Assembly (NCBI GenBank): GCA_951812715.1
Contig: OX638323.1
Location: 124,001-188,000, forward strand
DNA length: 64,000 bases
Source of the DNA: an uncultured Pseudohongiella sp.
Lineage (GTDB): Bacteria > Pseudomonadota > Gammaproteobacteria > Pseudomonadales > Pseudohongiellaceae
Direction of reading: 5' to 3'
The notes below the pieces were generated by a model that did no database searches, was not told the origin of the DNA, and saw only the letters and a program-made list of their open reading frames with translations. Below, piece after piece: positions 8,538 to 16,983 of the stretch; position 1 is the first letter of the stretch; each line of letters starts with the position of its first letter. Made by a program: the position numbers and the translations under genes.

Positions 8538-10655
8538 ATGACTAATTCCACCAAGATTTTTCCAAAATCCCAAGCCGCGCTCCTGCTGGCTGGCCTGGCC
8601 TTGTCCGCATGGGCGTTCGCCCAGGATTACGCAGCGGCGGTAGACGAAGCCCGGCTGGCCGGCGCGGACGCCGAACCCGGCGCCTGGATGTCCTATGGCA
8701 GAACCTATGACGAGCAGCGTTATAGCCCGCTTGATCTGATCAATCAGGACAATGTCGATCAACTCGGCCTGGCCTGGTATGCCGAGGTAGACACGAGTCG
8801 GGGTCAGGAGGCCACGCCCATCGTGGTCGATGGCGCGCTCTATGTCTCGACCGCCTGGAGCATGGTGTACGCCTTCGATGTTGCAAGCGGCGAACAACTA
8901 TGGAAATTCGATCCTGAAGTTGATCGCGCAAAGGGCCGCGACGCCTGTTGCGATGTGGTGAACCGCGGCGTTGCCGTGTGGGATGGGAAGGTGTTTGTCG
9001 GCACCATCGACGGCCGCCTGGTGGCGATCGATTCAATCGACGGCAGTCTGGAATGGGAAACCATGACCACGGACCCGGCCTTGCCGTATACGATCACAGG
9101 CGCGCCGCGGGTGATCAAGGGCATGGTAATGATCGGCAACGGTGGCGCCGAATATGGCGTGCGCGGTTATGTGACCGCCTATGACGCCGACAGCGGAGAA
9201 CAGGTATGGCGCTTTTACACCGTGCCCGGCAACCCGGCGGACGGCTACGAAAGCGATGTGATGACGGCGGCCGCCAATACCTGGACCGGTGACTGGTGGC
9301 GTCTTGGCGGCGGCGGCACCGTGTGGGACGCCATGGCCTACGATGCCGAACTCGATTTGCTGTATATCGGCGTCGGCAACGGCTCGCCGTGGAACCAGAC
9401 CTTGCGCAGCCCCGATGGCGGCGACAATCTGTTCCTTACTTCCATCGTTGCGCTGGATCCGGATGACGGCAGCTATCGCTGGCATTATCAGACCGTGCCG
9501 GCGGAAACCTGGGATTACACCGCGACCCAGCACATCATGCTCGCCGACCTTGAAATCGGCGGCGAGGCGCGCCGCGTGGTGATGCAGGCGCCGAAAAACG
9601 GCTTTTTCTATGTGCTCGACGCGGCTACCGGTGAGTTTATTTCGGGCGAACCGTATACCCCCGTCAACTGGGCCAGTCATATCGATCCCGATACCGGACG
9701 CCCGGTCGAAATGCCCGAAGCGCGTTACGACCGCACCGGGCAGCCGGCCCTGGTAATGCCTGGCCCCCTGGGCGGGCACAACTGGTATCCGATGGCATTC
9801 AGCCAGCGCACCAATCTGGTCTATATCCCGGTGACGGAAAACTTCCTGGGCTATGTCAGCGATGCCGAATTCGTGGTGGATCCGGAAGGCTGGAATACCG
9901 GGATCGATTTCGGCCGCGGCATCGGCTTCATGATGAGTTTGCCCGATGCGCCGGTGAATGCCGCCTTGCTCAAGGCCTGGGATCCGGTTGCCCAGGAGGA
10001 AGTCTGGCGCGTGATGCACCCGGGCGGGTCGAGCGCCGCCGGCGTGCTGGCGACAGCGGGCGGGCTGGTGTTCCAGGGCAATCGTTCCGGCGAATTCGCG
10101 GCCTTCAACGATGCGACCGGCGAACGCCTTTGGTCGAGCCTGACCCAGGCCGGCGTCATGGCGGCGCCGTCAACCTTCATGGTCGGGGACGAACAATACA
10201 TCGCCCAACTGGCGGGTTCTCCCGCGCTGCCCGCGGAGGGCTCGGGCGCGGCGGTCGCGACCACGGACCTTTCCAGCAACAACTCGCGTCTGCTGGTCTA
10301 TCGTATCGGCGGCGATGCATCTCTGCCGGAAATGCCGGATCTGGCCGAAATCGAAGCAGCGCCGATGGAAACGCCCCAGACCGATGCGTCCAACGAGACC
10401 ATTGCCCAGGGCGAATCCGCCTACAACCGCAATTGCATTGTCTGTCATGGACCCTTCGCGGTCTCCATCCGGCTCGACACCTATCCCGATCTGCGCATGA
10501 GCAGCATGCTCGGCGATGCCGAGGCCTGGCATGCCGTGGTCATGGAAGGCGAATTGGCCGATGCGGGCATGGCGTCCTGGGCGGGATTACTTGACGATTC
10601 CGATGCCGAGGCGATCCGGGCCTTTGTGATCACCATGGCCAATCTGGGGCAGTAA
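8538..10655 (+). CDS. PQQ-dependent dehydrogenase with C-terminal cytochrome c (quinohemoprotein)
   Basis: This 705-residue periplasmic enzyme has a signal peptide (hydrophobic core LLLAGLALSAWAFA). The eight-bladed PQQ propeller follows, with repeated tryptophan-docking blocks (GEQLWKFDP, GEQVWRFYT, DGSYRWHYQTVP) and the vicinal-cysteine site DACCDVVNRG that stacks on PQQ. The catalytic region holds QHIMLADLEI and APKNGFFYVLD. A c-type haem domain at the C-terminus has NRNCIVCHG. This architecture is that of type II quinohemoprotein alcohol dehydrogenases, which oxidise alcohols and pass electrons through the haem. The exact substrate cannot be read from the sequence. It stands alone; no PQQ biosynthesis genes are in the window. 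Confidence 0.93.
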   Translation: MTNSTKIFPKSQAALLLAGLALSAWAFAQDYAAAVDEARLAGADAEPGAWMSYGRTYDEQRYSPLDLINQDNVDQLGLAWYAEVDTSRGQEATPIVVDGALYVSTAWSMVYAFDVASGEQLWKFDPEVDRAKGRDACCDVVNRGVAVWDGKVFVGTIDGRLVAIDSIDGSLEWETMTTDPALPYTITGAPRVIKGMVMIGNGGAEYGVRGYVTAYDADSGEQVWRFYTVPGNPADGYESDVMTAAANTWTGDWWRLGGGGTVWDAMAYDAELDLLYIGVGNGSPWNQTLRSPDGGDNLFLTSIVALDPDDGSYRWHYQTVPAETWDYTATQHIMLADLEIGGEARRVVMQAPKNGFFYVLDAATGEFISGEPYTPVNWASHIDPDTGRPVEMPEARYDRTGQPALVMPGPLGGHNWYPMAFSQRTNLVYIPVTENFLGYVSDAEFVVDPEGWNTGIDFGRGIGFMMSLPDAPVNAALLKAWDPVAQEEVWRVMHPGGSSAAGVLATAGGLVFQGNRSGEFAAFNDATGERLWSSLTQAGVMAAPSTFMVGDEQYIAQLAGSPALPAEGSGAAVATTDLSSNNSRLLVYRIGGDASLPEMPDLAEIEAAPMETPQTDASNETIAQGESAYNRNCIVCHGPFAVSIRLDTYPDLRMSSMLGDAEAWHAVVMEGELADAGMASWAGLLDDSDAEAIRAFVITMANLGQ

Positions 10656-10741
10656 GGAAGTTCCGCTTTATCCAAACTTCCGTGCAGGGCTTGGGTGCGC
10701 CGTCGAATTCGATGGCGCAACTCATTGAATTTTTGAGGAAA

Positions 10742-10763
10742 ACAAAACCACTCTTGGTTTTGT
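10742..10763 (+). terminator. Hairpin after PQQ dehydrogenase
   Basis: A perfect 9-bp inverted repeat, ACAAAACCA and TGGTTTTGT with a 4-nt loop, lies 87 bp past the dehydrogenase stop. Its A/T-rich stem and lack of a clean T-run make it a weak intrinsic terminator candidate. Confidence 0.35.
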
Positions 10764-10838
10764 ACTAATGAGCGATTTCAAGGCTGGATTTGTTCAGACA
10801 ATGAAAGTATAACCGGCAAAGGGCCGAGGAGACAGGCA

Positions 10839-12260
10839 TTGGAAGCTTACCAGCCGAACGCGTTATCGATCCTGCCGCCCTTGCTGGCGATTCTGCTCGC
10901 CATCGCCACGCGGCAGGTCGTCATTTCCCTGGGAATCGGCATCTGGGCGGGATTCTGCCTGTTGCATTCACTCGACCCGCTGCGCGCCTTGCCTCTGGCG
11001 CTCGACGGCATCATCAACGTCTTTTCCGATGCGGGCGACACCCGGGTGCTTATTTTCACTCTGGTCATCGGTGGGCTGATTGCAACGATCGAACAGATGG
11101 GAGGCGTGCGTGGCTTCATTCGGCTGCTCGAAAGCAGCCAATGGGTGAACAACTCCTGGCGGGCGAAATGGCTGGCGTATTTCACCGGCATCGTCGTATT
11201 CGTCGAGTCGAATATCACCTTGCTCGTCGCCGGCTCGATTTCCCGGCCACTGTTCGACCATTACCGGATTTCCCGGGAGAAACTGGCCTATATCATCGAT
11301 TCCACTTCGGCGCCGGTGTGCATTCTGATTCCGCTGAACGCCTGGGGCGCCGTCGTGCTCGGCCTGCTGGCCTCGTCGGAGATCGAGAATCCGGTCGAAG
11401 TCTTCATCACCGCGATACCGCTCAATTTCTATTCGCTGCTGGCGATCGTGTTCTGCGCTTTCGTGATCTGGCGCAATCTCGATCTCGGGCCGATGCGCAA
11501 GGCCGAACAGCGCACCGCGGGCGGAGAATTGCTCTGGCCGAACGCCACGCCCATGGTCGATCCGTCGATTCTTTCTAGCCAGGAAGCTGCCGGCGAGGCC
11601 GACCGGGCGCGTTACATGATCGCGCCGATCGCGGTGATGGTGCTCAGCATGCCGCTTGCGCTGTATATCACCGGAGACGGCGATATCACGGCGGGTTCGG
11701 GTTCGACTTCGGTGCTCTGGGCGGTGTTGCTGGCGCTTGCCAGTTGCTGGCTGCTCGTGCTGTTCGACCGCCGCGGCAATGTCGACGAGTTGATGCGGAC
11801 GTTTTTGCGTGGGGCAGGGGGCTTGCTGCCGGTGGCGGTGATTCTGCTGTTCGCGCTGGCTCTGGGGGACGTGGCGAATCTGCTGGGGACGGGAACCTAC
11901 GTCGCGCAACTGGCGCGGGAGGCGATTCCGCTTTCGCTGCTGTTGCCGCTGCTGTTCATTCTGTCCGCCTTTATAGCCTTTTCCATCGGTTCGAGCTGGG
12001 GCACCTTCGCCATCATGATTCCGCTGGCGATGCAGATCGCGCTCTCACTCGACATCAATCCGGGATATTTCCTCGCGGCGGTACTGTCAGGGTCGATCTT
12101 CGGCGATCACGCCTCGCCGATCAGCGACACCACGGTAGTGGCCTCCATGGCTTCGGCTACCGACCATATCGACCATGTGCGCACCCAGTTACCTTACGCA
12201 CTCACTTGCGCGGCGCTGGCGACGCCGGCTTTCTTCCTGCTCGGGTTGATCGCTTTCTGA
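10839..12260 (+). CDS. NhaC-family Na+/H+ antiporter
   Basis: Inner-membrane transporter of 473 residues with about 11-12 hydrophobic segments. NhaC-type features are the block IIDSTSAPVCILIPLNAWGA, the central PLLFILSAFIAFSIGSSWGT and the late GSIFGDHASPISDTTV, in which the acidic and polar residues line the ion path. It is expected to exchange sodium (or organic ions) for protons. The start is TTG at 10839, supported by GAGGAG 8 nt upstream; no better ATG is near. It converges with the small membrane gene at 12269. Confidence 0.9.
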   Translation: MEAYQPNALSILPPLLAILLAIATRQVVISLGIGIWAGFCLLHSLDPLRALPLALDGIINVFSDAGDTRVLIFTLVIGGLIATIEQMGGVRGFIRLLESSQWVNNSWRAKWLAYFTGIVVFVESNITLLVAGSISRPLFDHYRISREKLAYIIDSTSAPVCILIPLNAWGAVVLGLLASSEIENPVEVFITAIPLNFYSLLAIVFCAFVIWRNLDLGPMRKAEQRTAGGELLWPNATPMVDPSILSSQEAAGEADRARYMIAPIAVMVLSMPLALYITGDGDITAGSGSTSVLWAVLLALASCWLLVLFDRRGNVDELMRTFLRGAGGLLPVAVILLFALALGDVANLLGTGTYVAQLAREAIPLSLLLPLLFILSAFIAFSIGSSWGTFAIMIPLAMQIALSLDINPGYFLAAVLSGSIFGDHASPISDTTVVASMASATDHIDHVRTQLPYALTCAALATPAFFLLGLIAF

Positions 12261-12268
12261 CCGCCTGC

Positions 12269-12637
12269 TCAGCGGTCGGCCTTGTTCAGGATGGACTTGA
12301 TCGTGAACGCGGCAACCATGTAGACCATCATCGCCATCGCCAGGGCGAACAATTCGAGCTGCCAGCGTGGATGGGCAGATGGATCGACGGCCTTGTGGGC
12401 GAGCACCAGCACGACCCATAGCAACAGAAGCAGCAACGGCGCCAGCGCCGCCTTGCGCCAGATTCCGGTCCAGTAACGATACGCCGCCAGCGGCAGATAT
12501 ACACTGGCCGCGGTTACCAGCAAAACCAGTATGGTAAGGCCGCCGCCGACCGTAACCGCGCTTGCCGCGGACAATGCCGGAGAAAACACGCACAGCCCAA
12601 GGCTTGCGGCAAGAGTATTGCGGTGTTGACGATGCAT
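12269..12637 (-). CDS. Small integral membrane protein, unknown
   Basis: A 122-residue protein with an N-terminal hydrophobic segment that could be a signal peptide (SLGLCVFSPALSAASA). Two or three more transmembrane helices follow (GLTILVLLVTAASVYLPLAA, LAPLLLLLLWVVLVLA, LFALAMAMMVYMVAAFTI). ATG 12637 is preferred over the upstream ATG at 12700, whose extra residues look like intergenic translation. No family is recognised. Confidence 0.6.
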   Translation of the reverse strand: MHRQHRNTLAASLGLCVFSPALSAASAVTVGGGLTILVLLVTAASVYLPLAAYRYWTGIWRKAALAPLLLLLLWVVLVLAHKAVDPSAHPRWQLELFALAMAMMVYMVAAFTIKSILNKADR

Positions 12638-12750
12638 TTTCAGACCTGGCTTGTGGTGCGCTATCATGCGCGGCGGCGCGGGTTCCGAGATATAGCACAT
12701 CCCGGGGCAACCGGAAACCGCGAAACTTCCCTGACAATAACGGCGGCGGC

Positions 12751-15312
12751 GTGTCCATCCAGTCCATCGGCAAAGATTACCGCAACCTGGTGGAGTTGAA
12801 TTATCAACTCTACAACGGGCTGTTTCTCACTTTGCCGCTCGATGCCGTGCAACAGACCGGCGTACTCCTGCCGCTGCTCGAAGAAGCCTGCCGCGACGGT
12901 CTCGCCGCCGGCGCCGACCCGGTGCGCATCGTCAGTGACTTTTTCGCATCCCATCGGCCCGAATTCGATGAGGAAGAGCAGGCCGCGTTTCTGTTCAAGG
13001 TCATCCAGTACGTCGAACGCCAGATCGTGCTCGTGGACGCGCTGGAAGACGCCGCTTTCGAAAAGATTCACGACACTGTGCAAGGCAACGAGTTACACCG
13101 TCTGGCGGCCCGCACCGGCGCCGACAAGTCGCAGGACGAATTGCTCGCCTTGCTGGATCGATTCGGGGCCAGGGTTACGCTGACCGCCCATCCCACGCAG
13201 TTCTATCCTGGGCCGGTGCTCGCGATCATTACGGATCTGACCGACGCGATCCGCCAGCAGAACATCAGCCGCTCGCGCAACTTGTTGCAGCAATTGGGTA
13301 ATACGCCTTTCTTCAACAAGAAGAAGCCGACGCCCCTCGATGAGGCCGTCAATTTGGGCTGGTATCTCGGCAACATTTTTTATCCGGCCATCGGACGCAT
13401 TCACGACAAGCTTGCCGAACAGCTCATTGGCGAATATCAGCCGAATCCCCGATTGCTCAGCGTGGGTTTCTGGCCGGGTGGCGATCGTGACGGCAACCCG
13501 CTGGTAACTGCGGCGATCACGAATGAAGTTGCAGGCAAATTACGTGATCTCGTCATTTCCTGCTATCACCAGGATATTCGCGGGTTGAAACGCAGGCTCA
13601 GTTTCGCGGGGGTTTACGAGCGCCTGGAACAGATCGAGAGTCGCCTGCATCGCGAGCTCGTGAATGAACTCGATGCCGCCTATCCCGCGGCGGAACAACT
13701 CGTGGCCGAACTGGAAGAAATTCGCCGAGTGCTGGTCGAGGACTATCAATCGCTATATCTGAATTTGCTCGATTCCTTTCTGCTCAAGGTCAGAACTTTC
13801 GGTTTTCATTTCGCCAGTCTCGATATCCGGCAGGATTCGAGGGTGCTCGCGGCCAGTCTCGGGCAGGCGGTTAAACAAAACCCGGCGCTGTTTCCGGCGG
13901 ATTTCGAGGCGCTGGAATATGCGGAAAAAGTCGATTTCCTGTTGCGTTTCGACAGTGAAATCGAGTGGTCGGAAGCCTCGGACGCGATGTTCGCCGATAC
14001 CATGGATTCGCTCGTCCGGATGCGCGATATTCAGCGCAGCAACGGTGAACTGGCCTGTCATCGCTACATCATCAGCAATTGCCGCGGACCGCTGGACGTG
14101 GCGAGCTTGCTGGCGCTGCTGCGTGGCGCCGGCTACGCCGAACCCGCGGTCGATATCGTGCCCCTGTTCGAGACTATCGCCGATCTCGACCAGGCCGGCG
14201 AGATTATGCGCGGCTTGTATGGCGATCCGCGTTATCGCGAGCACGTGCGCCGGCGCGATTGCCGACAGACCGTCATGCTCGGCTTTTCCGATGGCACCAA
14301 GGATGGCGGCTATGTAACCGCGAATTGGTCGATCTTCAAATCCAAGGAAGATATCACCCGGGTTTCGCGGGCCGCGGGCGTCGAAGTGGCTTTCTTCGAC
14401 GGACGCGGCGGCCCGCCGGCGCGAGGTGGCGGCAATACCTACCAGTTTTATGCGGCGCTAGGCAAAACCATTGAAAGCAACCAGATCCAGTTGACCGTGC
14501 AAGGCCAGACCATCAGTTCCCATTACGGCACCCAGGACGCCGCGGAACACAATCTGCGGCAGTTGCTGGCCGCAGGGCTCGAAAATAATCTGTATGACCG
14601 GGCGGAACGGGAATTCGATTCGCGGCAGCGCGATTTGTTGGAGCAATTGTCAAACATCAGTTTCGATCACTATCAGCGGTTCAAGTCACACCCCCAATTT
14701 CTGCCTTACCTGCAACAAATGAGCACGATGAGCTATTACGGCCAGTCGAACATCGCCAGCCGGCCTCCGCGCCGCGGCGGCGGTGGCGAGGAAGATTTCG
14801 AAAACCTGCGCGCGATTCCCTTCGTCGGGGCATGGGGGCAGCTCGGACAGAACGTGCCGGGTTTCTATGGTCTGGGGACCGCTCTCAGGCAACTGGCGGA
14901 TGCCGGCCGCCTCGCGGATCTGAAGGAACTGTATCAGCGCAACCGATTTTTCCGCACGCTGATCGGCAACAGCATGCAAAGCATGAGCAAGGCCAATTTC
15001 GAACTGACGACCTATATGGCCGAACATCCCAGATTCGGCGAATTCTGGCGCCTGATCCACGACGAATTCAAGCTGAGCCGCGAAATGGTGCTGCAAATAT
15101 CCGGCCAGCGAAAACTGCTCGAAGACAATCCCGCCAGCCGCCTCAGTATCGAATTGCGCCAGCGCATCGTGCTGCCCTTGCTCGTCATCCAGCAATTCGC
15201 CTTCATGCGGATCAACCGCGACGGCCTGAAGAAATCCGACCGCTCCCGTTACGAAAAAATGATCGTCCGCTGCATGTTCGGCAACATCAACGCCTCCCGC
15301 AATTCGGCCTAG
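12751..15312 (+). CDS. ppc: Phosphoenolpyruvate carboxylase, divergent type
   Basis: Anaplerotic enzyme turning PEP and bicarbonate into oxaloacetate. About 853 residues from GTG 12751; the frame is open further upstream but that part overlaps the divergent gene and has no PEPC likeness. Active-site blocks are present: TLTAHPTQ (catalytic His), GGDRDGNPLV, MLGFSDGTKDGGY and FDGRGGPPARGGG. The sequence differs from the E. coli type at several places (TAHPTQ rather than TAHPTE, GTKDGG rather than SAKDAG, and an ending INASRNSA rather than RNTG), so it belongs to a divergent PEPC branch. Allosteric behaviour cannot be judged. Its last 129 bp are repeated at 19840. Confidence 0.9.
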   Translation: MSIQSIGKDYRNLVELNYQLYNGLFLTLPLDAVQQTGVLLPLLEEACRDGLAAGADPVRIVSDFFASHRPEFDEEEQAAFLFKVIQYVERQIVLVDALEDAAFEKIHDTVQGNELHRLAARTGADKSQDELLALLDRFGARVTLTAHPTQFYPGPVLAIITDLTDAIRQQNISRSRNLLQQLGNTPFFNKKKPTPLDEAVNLGWYLGNIFYPAIGRIHDKLAEQLIGEYQPNPRLLSVGFWPGGDRDGNPLVTAAITNEVAGKLRDLVISCYHQDIRGLKRRLSFAGVYERLEQIESRLHRELVNELDAAYPAAEQLVAELEEIRRVLVEDYQSLYLNLLDSFLLKVRTFGFHFASLDIRQDSRVLAASLGQAVKQNPALFPADFEALEYAEKVDFLLRFDSEIEWSEASDAMFADTMDSLVRMRDIQRSNGELACHRYIISNCRGPLDVASLLALLRGAGYAEPAVDIVPLFETIADLDQAGEIMRGLYGDPRYREHVRRRDCRQTVMLGFSDGTKDGGYVTANWSIFKSKEDITRVSRAAGVEVAFFDGRGGPPARGGGNTYQFYAALGKTIESNQIQLTVQGQTISSHYGTQDAAEHNLRQLLAAGLENNLYDRAEREFDSRQRDLLEQLSNISFDHYQRFKSHPQFLPYLQQMSTMSYYGQSNIASRPPRRGGGGEEDFENLRAIPFVGAWGQLGQNVPGFYGLGTALRQLADAGRLADLKELYQRNRFFRTLIGNSMQSMSKANFELTTYMAEHPRFGEFWRLIHDEFKLSREMVLQISGQRKLLEDNPASRLSIELRQRIVLPLLVIQQFAFMRINRDGLKKSDRSRYEKMIVRCMFGNINASRNSA

Positions 15313-15361
15313 TTTTTGGATTACCGATCACCGCCGCGACTCAAGTGGATTCATGCTGCCG
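15184..15361 (+). repeat. Direct repeat copy A: ppc 3' end and trailer
   Basis: About 178 bp comprising the last 43 codons of ppc plus roughly 50 bp beyond its stop. It is repeated in the same orientation at 19840-20017 with around nine in ten bases identical. The two copies bracket a 4.5 kb segment. Confidence 0.85.
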
Positions 15362-15619
15362 CCTGATTCAAGTTTCCGTTGCACATGAGTTTCGAGCACT
15401 CGGTTAATTCTCGTCTGATAGCCCTTTTCCGGTTTCCTTGAAAAAGTCCAGAACCGAGCGCTTGAGCCGCATCGTGACCTGTTCGCTAGTGTCGGGTTCA
15501 ACCAGCTCGGCGTCACGCCAGAAGGCATCGTCCAGCTCAGGGATGTCACTGAATTCAATGTGCTTGTTCCGAGCAGAGGCGATTACGCCAGTTGTCAGAG
15601 GCATCTCGCACTTTTTCAC
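15328..15619 (-). pseudogene. Frameshifted BrnA-type antitoxin
   Basis: Close paralogue of the intact antitoxin at 52319-52630: it shares SDIPELDDAFWRDAELVEPD and VTM(R)LKRSVLDFFKE. A loss of two bases in the A-run after the FFKE codons (GGAAAAGGG here, GGCAAAAAGGG in the intact copy) throws the frame, giving a premature GLSDEN end. The lost ending (KGYQTRINRVLETHVQ) is still readable in another frame down to 15328. It is probably non-functional. Confidence 0.85.
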
Positions 15620-15688
15620 AGTATTTCAACCCTTCTTTGGGTGACGCGGGGCGAGCCGAAATCAGGCGTATTCGACCATTGCGCCTGA
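15555..15688 (-). pseudogene. 5'-truncated BrnT-type toxin remnant
   Basis: Only the C-terminal part of a BrnT ribonuclease toxin is left: RRNGRIRLISARPASPKEG and KYCEKVRDASD match the intact toxin at 52063-52353 almost residue for residue. Homology stops abruptly upstream of 15688, close to the stop codon of the SPFH gene. Without the N-terminal half the toxin cannot be active. It overlaps the start of the broken antitoxin just as in the intact module. Confidence 0.8.
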
Positions 15689-15733
15689 TCGTAGGACGCA
15701 ATAGCGCGCGCTCCACCGATTCAATGACATGTT

Positions 15734-16600
15734 TCAATCGGGTTGTTGCGTTTGGCCTTGTCGCAATGTGTCGGCGCCCAACAAAAGGTTGAACCCTTCC
15801 ATATTGGCTGGAATCACCACGGTACCGCCACCATTGGTAGCGAACGACTGCAATGCCACGTTGATCTCATGTTGCAGGTACTCGGCGGTAAGGCTGGAAT
15901 TGATGATGTTGTTGGCCTCGGCGATGCCGCGCGCCCGTTCGATCTCGATGAGTGCGTCTTGCCGTGCGATTTCCACTTGCACCTGTTTGGCTTCCAGTTC
16001 CTTCTCCGCTTGCACCGCGATCTGAATTGCTTCCTCGATGCTGGGGTCGGTGTTGAGAGCCCTGATGACCACTCGCGTAATCGTGAATACGCCTGGATCG
16101 GAAAATTCAAGGCGGCTTTGCAGATCGGCAAGGACAAGATCCGCGATAATGTCACGTTGCCGGTGCAGTTCCAAACTGTCGATCGTAGCGACTTGCTCGT
16201 AGATGGCCGATCGCGCCTCGCGCATGACAAGCCCGTATGCCGGCAGCAAGGCGCCATCGCTGCCTCTTTCGGAAGTGCCCGCATACTTGACCGTCAATTC
16301 GGAGATGCTGGACGCATTTGCCTGGTAGAACACCGATACGTCAAGATCTTGCAAGGTCAGATTGTCGCCGGCTTTGGGTCTGAGATCTTCGAAATCGACC
16401 GGAATCTCCTTGGCGCTGAACTCGAAAGCCCGCGTCAGTATCGGCATCTTGAAATTGAGACCTTGTCCCACTTCCCGATGATTGACCTCGCCCAATGTGC
16501 GTTCCACGACAACATTGCCGGATTCGACCGTATAAGCGGTCATGGATATGACAATCAGGGCAACTAAAAATGTCGCAAAAATTCCAATTGCTACTTTCAT
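15734..16600 (-). CDS. SPFH/prohibitin-family membrane protein
   Basis: A 288-residue protein with one N-terminal transmembrane anchor (IFATFLVALIVISMTAYTV). An SPFH domain follows (GNVVVERTLGEVNHREVGQG, NFKMPILTRAFEF), then a long alanine/glutamate-rich coiled coil (QAEKELEAKQVQVEIARQD) and a short C-terminal tail ending in Gln-rich sequence. Such proteins build oligomeric rings at the inner membrane and often attend FtsH-type proteases. The start at ATG 16600 is set by AAGGAG 8 nt upstream. Its upstream region carries the motif shared with the coiled-coil genes at 20639, 20895 and perhaps 50981. Confidence 0.88.
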   Translation of the reverse strand: MKVAIGIFATFLVALIVISMTAYTVESGNVVVERTLGEVNHREVGQGLNFKMPILTRAFEFSAKEIPVDFEDLRPKAGDNLTLQDLDVSVFYQANASSISELTVKYAGTSERGSDGALLPAYGLVMREARSAIYEQVATIDSLELHRQRDIIADLVLADLQSRLEFSDPGVFTITRVVIRALNTDPSIEEAIQIAVQAEKELEAKQVQVEIARQDALIEIERARGIAEANNIINSSLTAEYLQHEINVALQSFATNGGGTVVIPANMEGFNLLLGADTLRQGQTQQPD

Positions 16601-16662
16601 CGTACTTTCTCCTTGAGTGCGGTTTTGCCTCTCGCGTAGTTTAGGCACAGGATATCGGATAT

Positions 16663-16699
16663 GCCTAGAAAACGGAAAAATAGTTGGGCGTTGAGCCGG
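16663..16699 (-). promoter_or_regulatory. Shared upstream motif, copy 1 (SPFH gene)
   Basis: On the minus strand this reads CCGGCTCAACGCCCAACT then ATTTTTCCGTTTTCTAGGC. Its A/T core lies about 75-85 bp before the SPFH start. Sequence further downstream (CATATCCG, CTGTGCCTAAA, the AAGGAG leader) also parallels the leader of the gene at 20895, so the whole 100-bp upstream region appears homologous. Confidence 0.6.
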
Positions 16700-16714
16700 A
16701 ATGCGTGTCCCATG

Positions 16715-16973
16715 CGAAGCAAATGGAACTCACCCTGGGTAATCCCGTGGAATTCCCGCTACTGCCTTTGGGCGGCTTTATCCAGGATAGCGGGGTAGCT
16801 GGGTTTTCGTTCTCGACGCCAGCGGAGAATTTGCCACGCGCCGGGACATTCAGACCGGCCGCCGTAACTACCGTTATGTCGAAGTCAGGGAAGGTCCGCA
16901 CATGGGGGAGCGCGTCATCACATCCAGCTACAGCCAGATGGAAGACATGGAGCGCATACAGTTAACTCAATAA
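16715..16973 (+). pseudogene. 3' remnant of HlyD-family periplasmic adaptor
   Basis: The plus strand encodes MELTLGNPVEFPLLPLGGFI followed by QDSG. After a one-base frameshift near 16797 it continues WVFVLDASGEFATRRD, IQTGRRNYRYVEVREG and GERVITSSYSQMEDMERI, with a stop at 16971-16973. This is the C-terminal end of a MacA/HlyD-like adaptor of ABC efflux systems. Everything upstream is missing. It points tail-to-tail towards the FtsX-type permease at 16984, so the pair may be what is left of a tripartite exporter locus. Confidence 0.75.
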
Positions 16974-16983
16974 TTTCCATTCG

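Noticed and set aside
9033..10019. 328-codon minus-strand frame inside the PQQ dehydrogenase
   Set aside because: Shadow of a well-conserved gene; histidine-rich nonsense composition.
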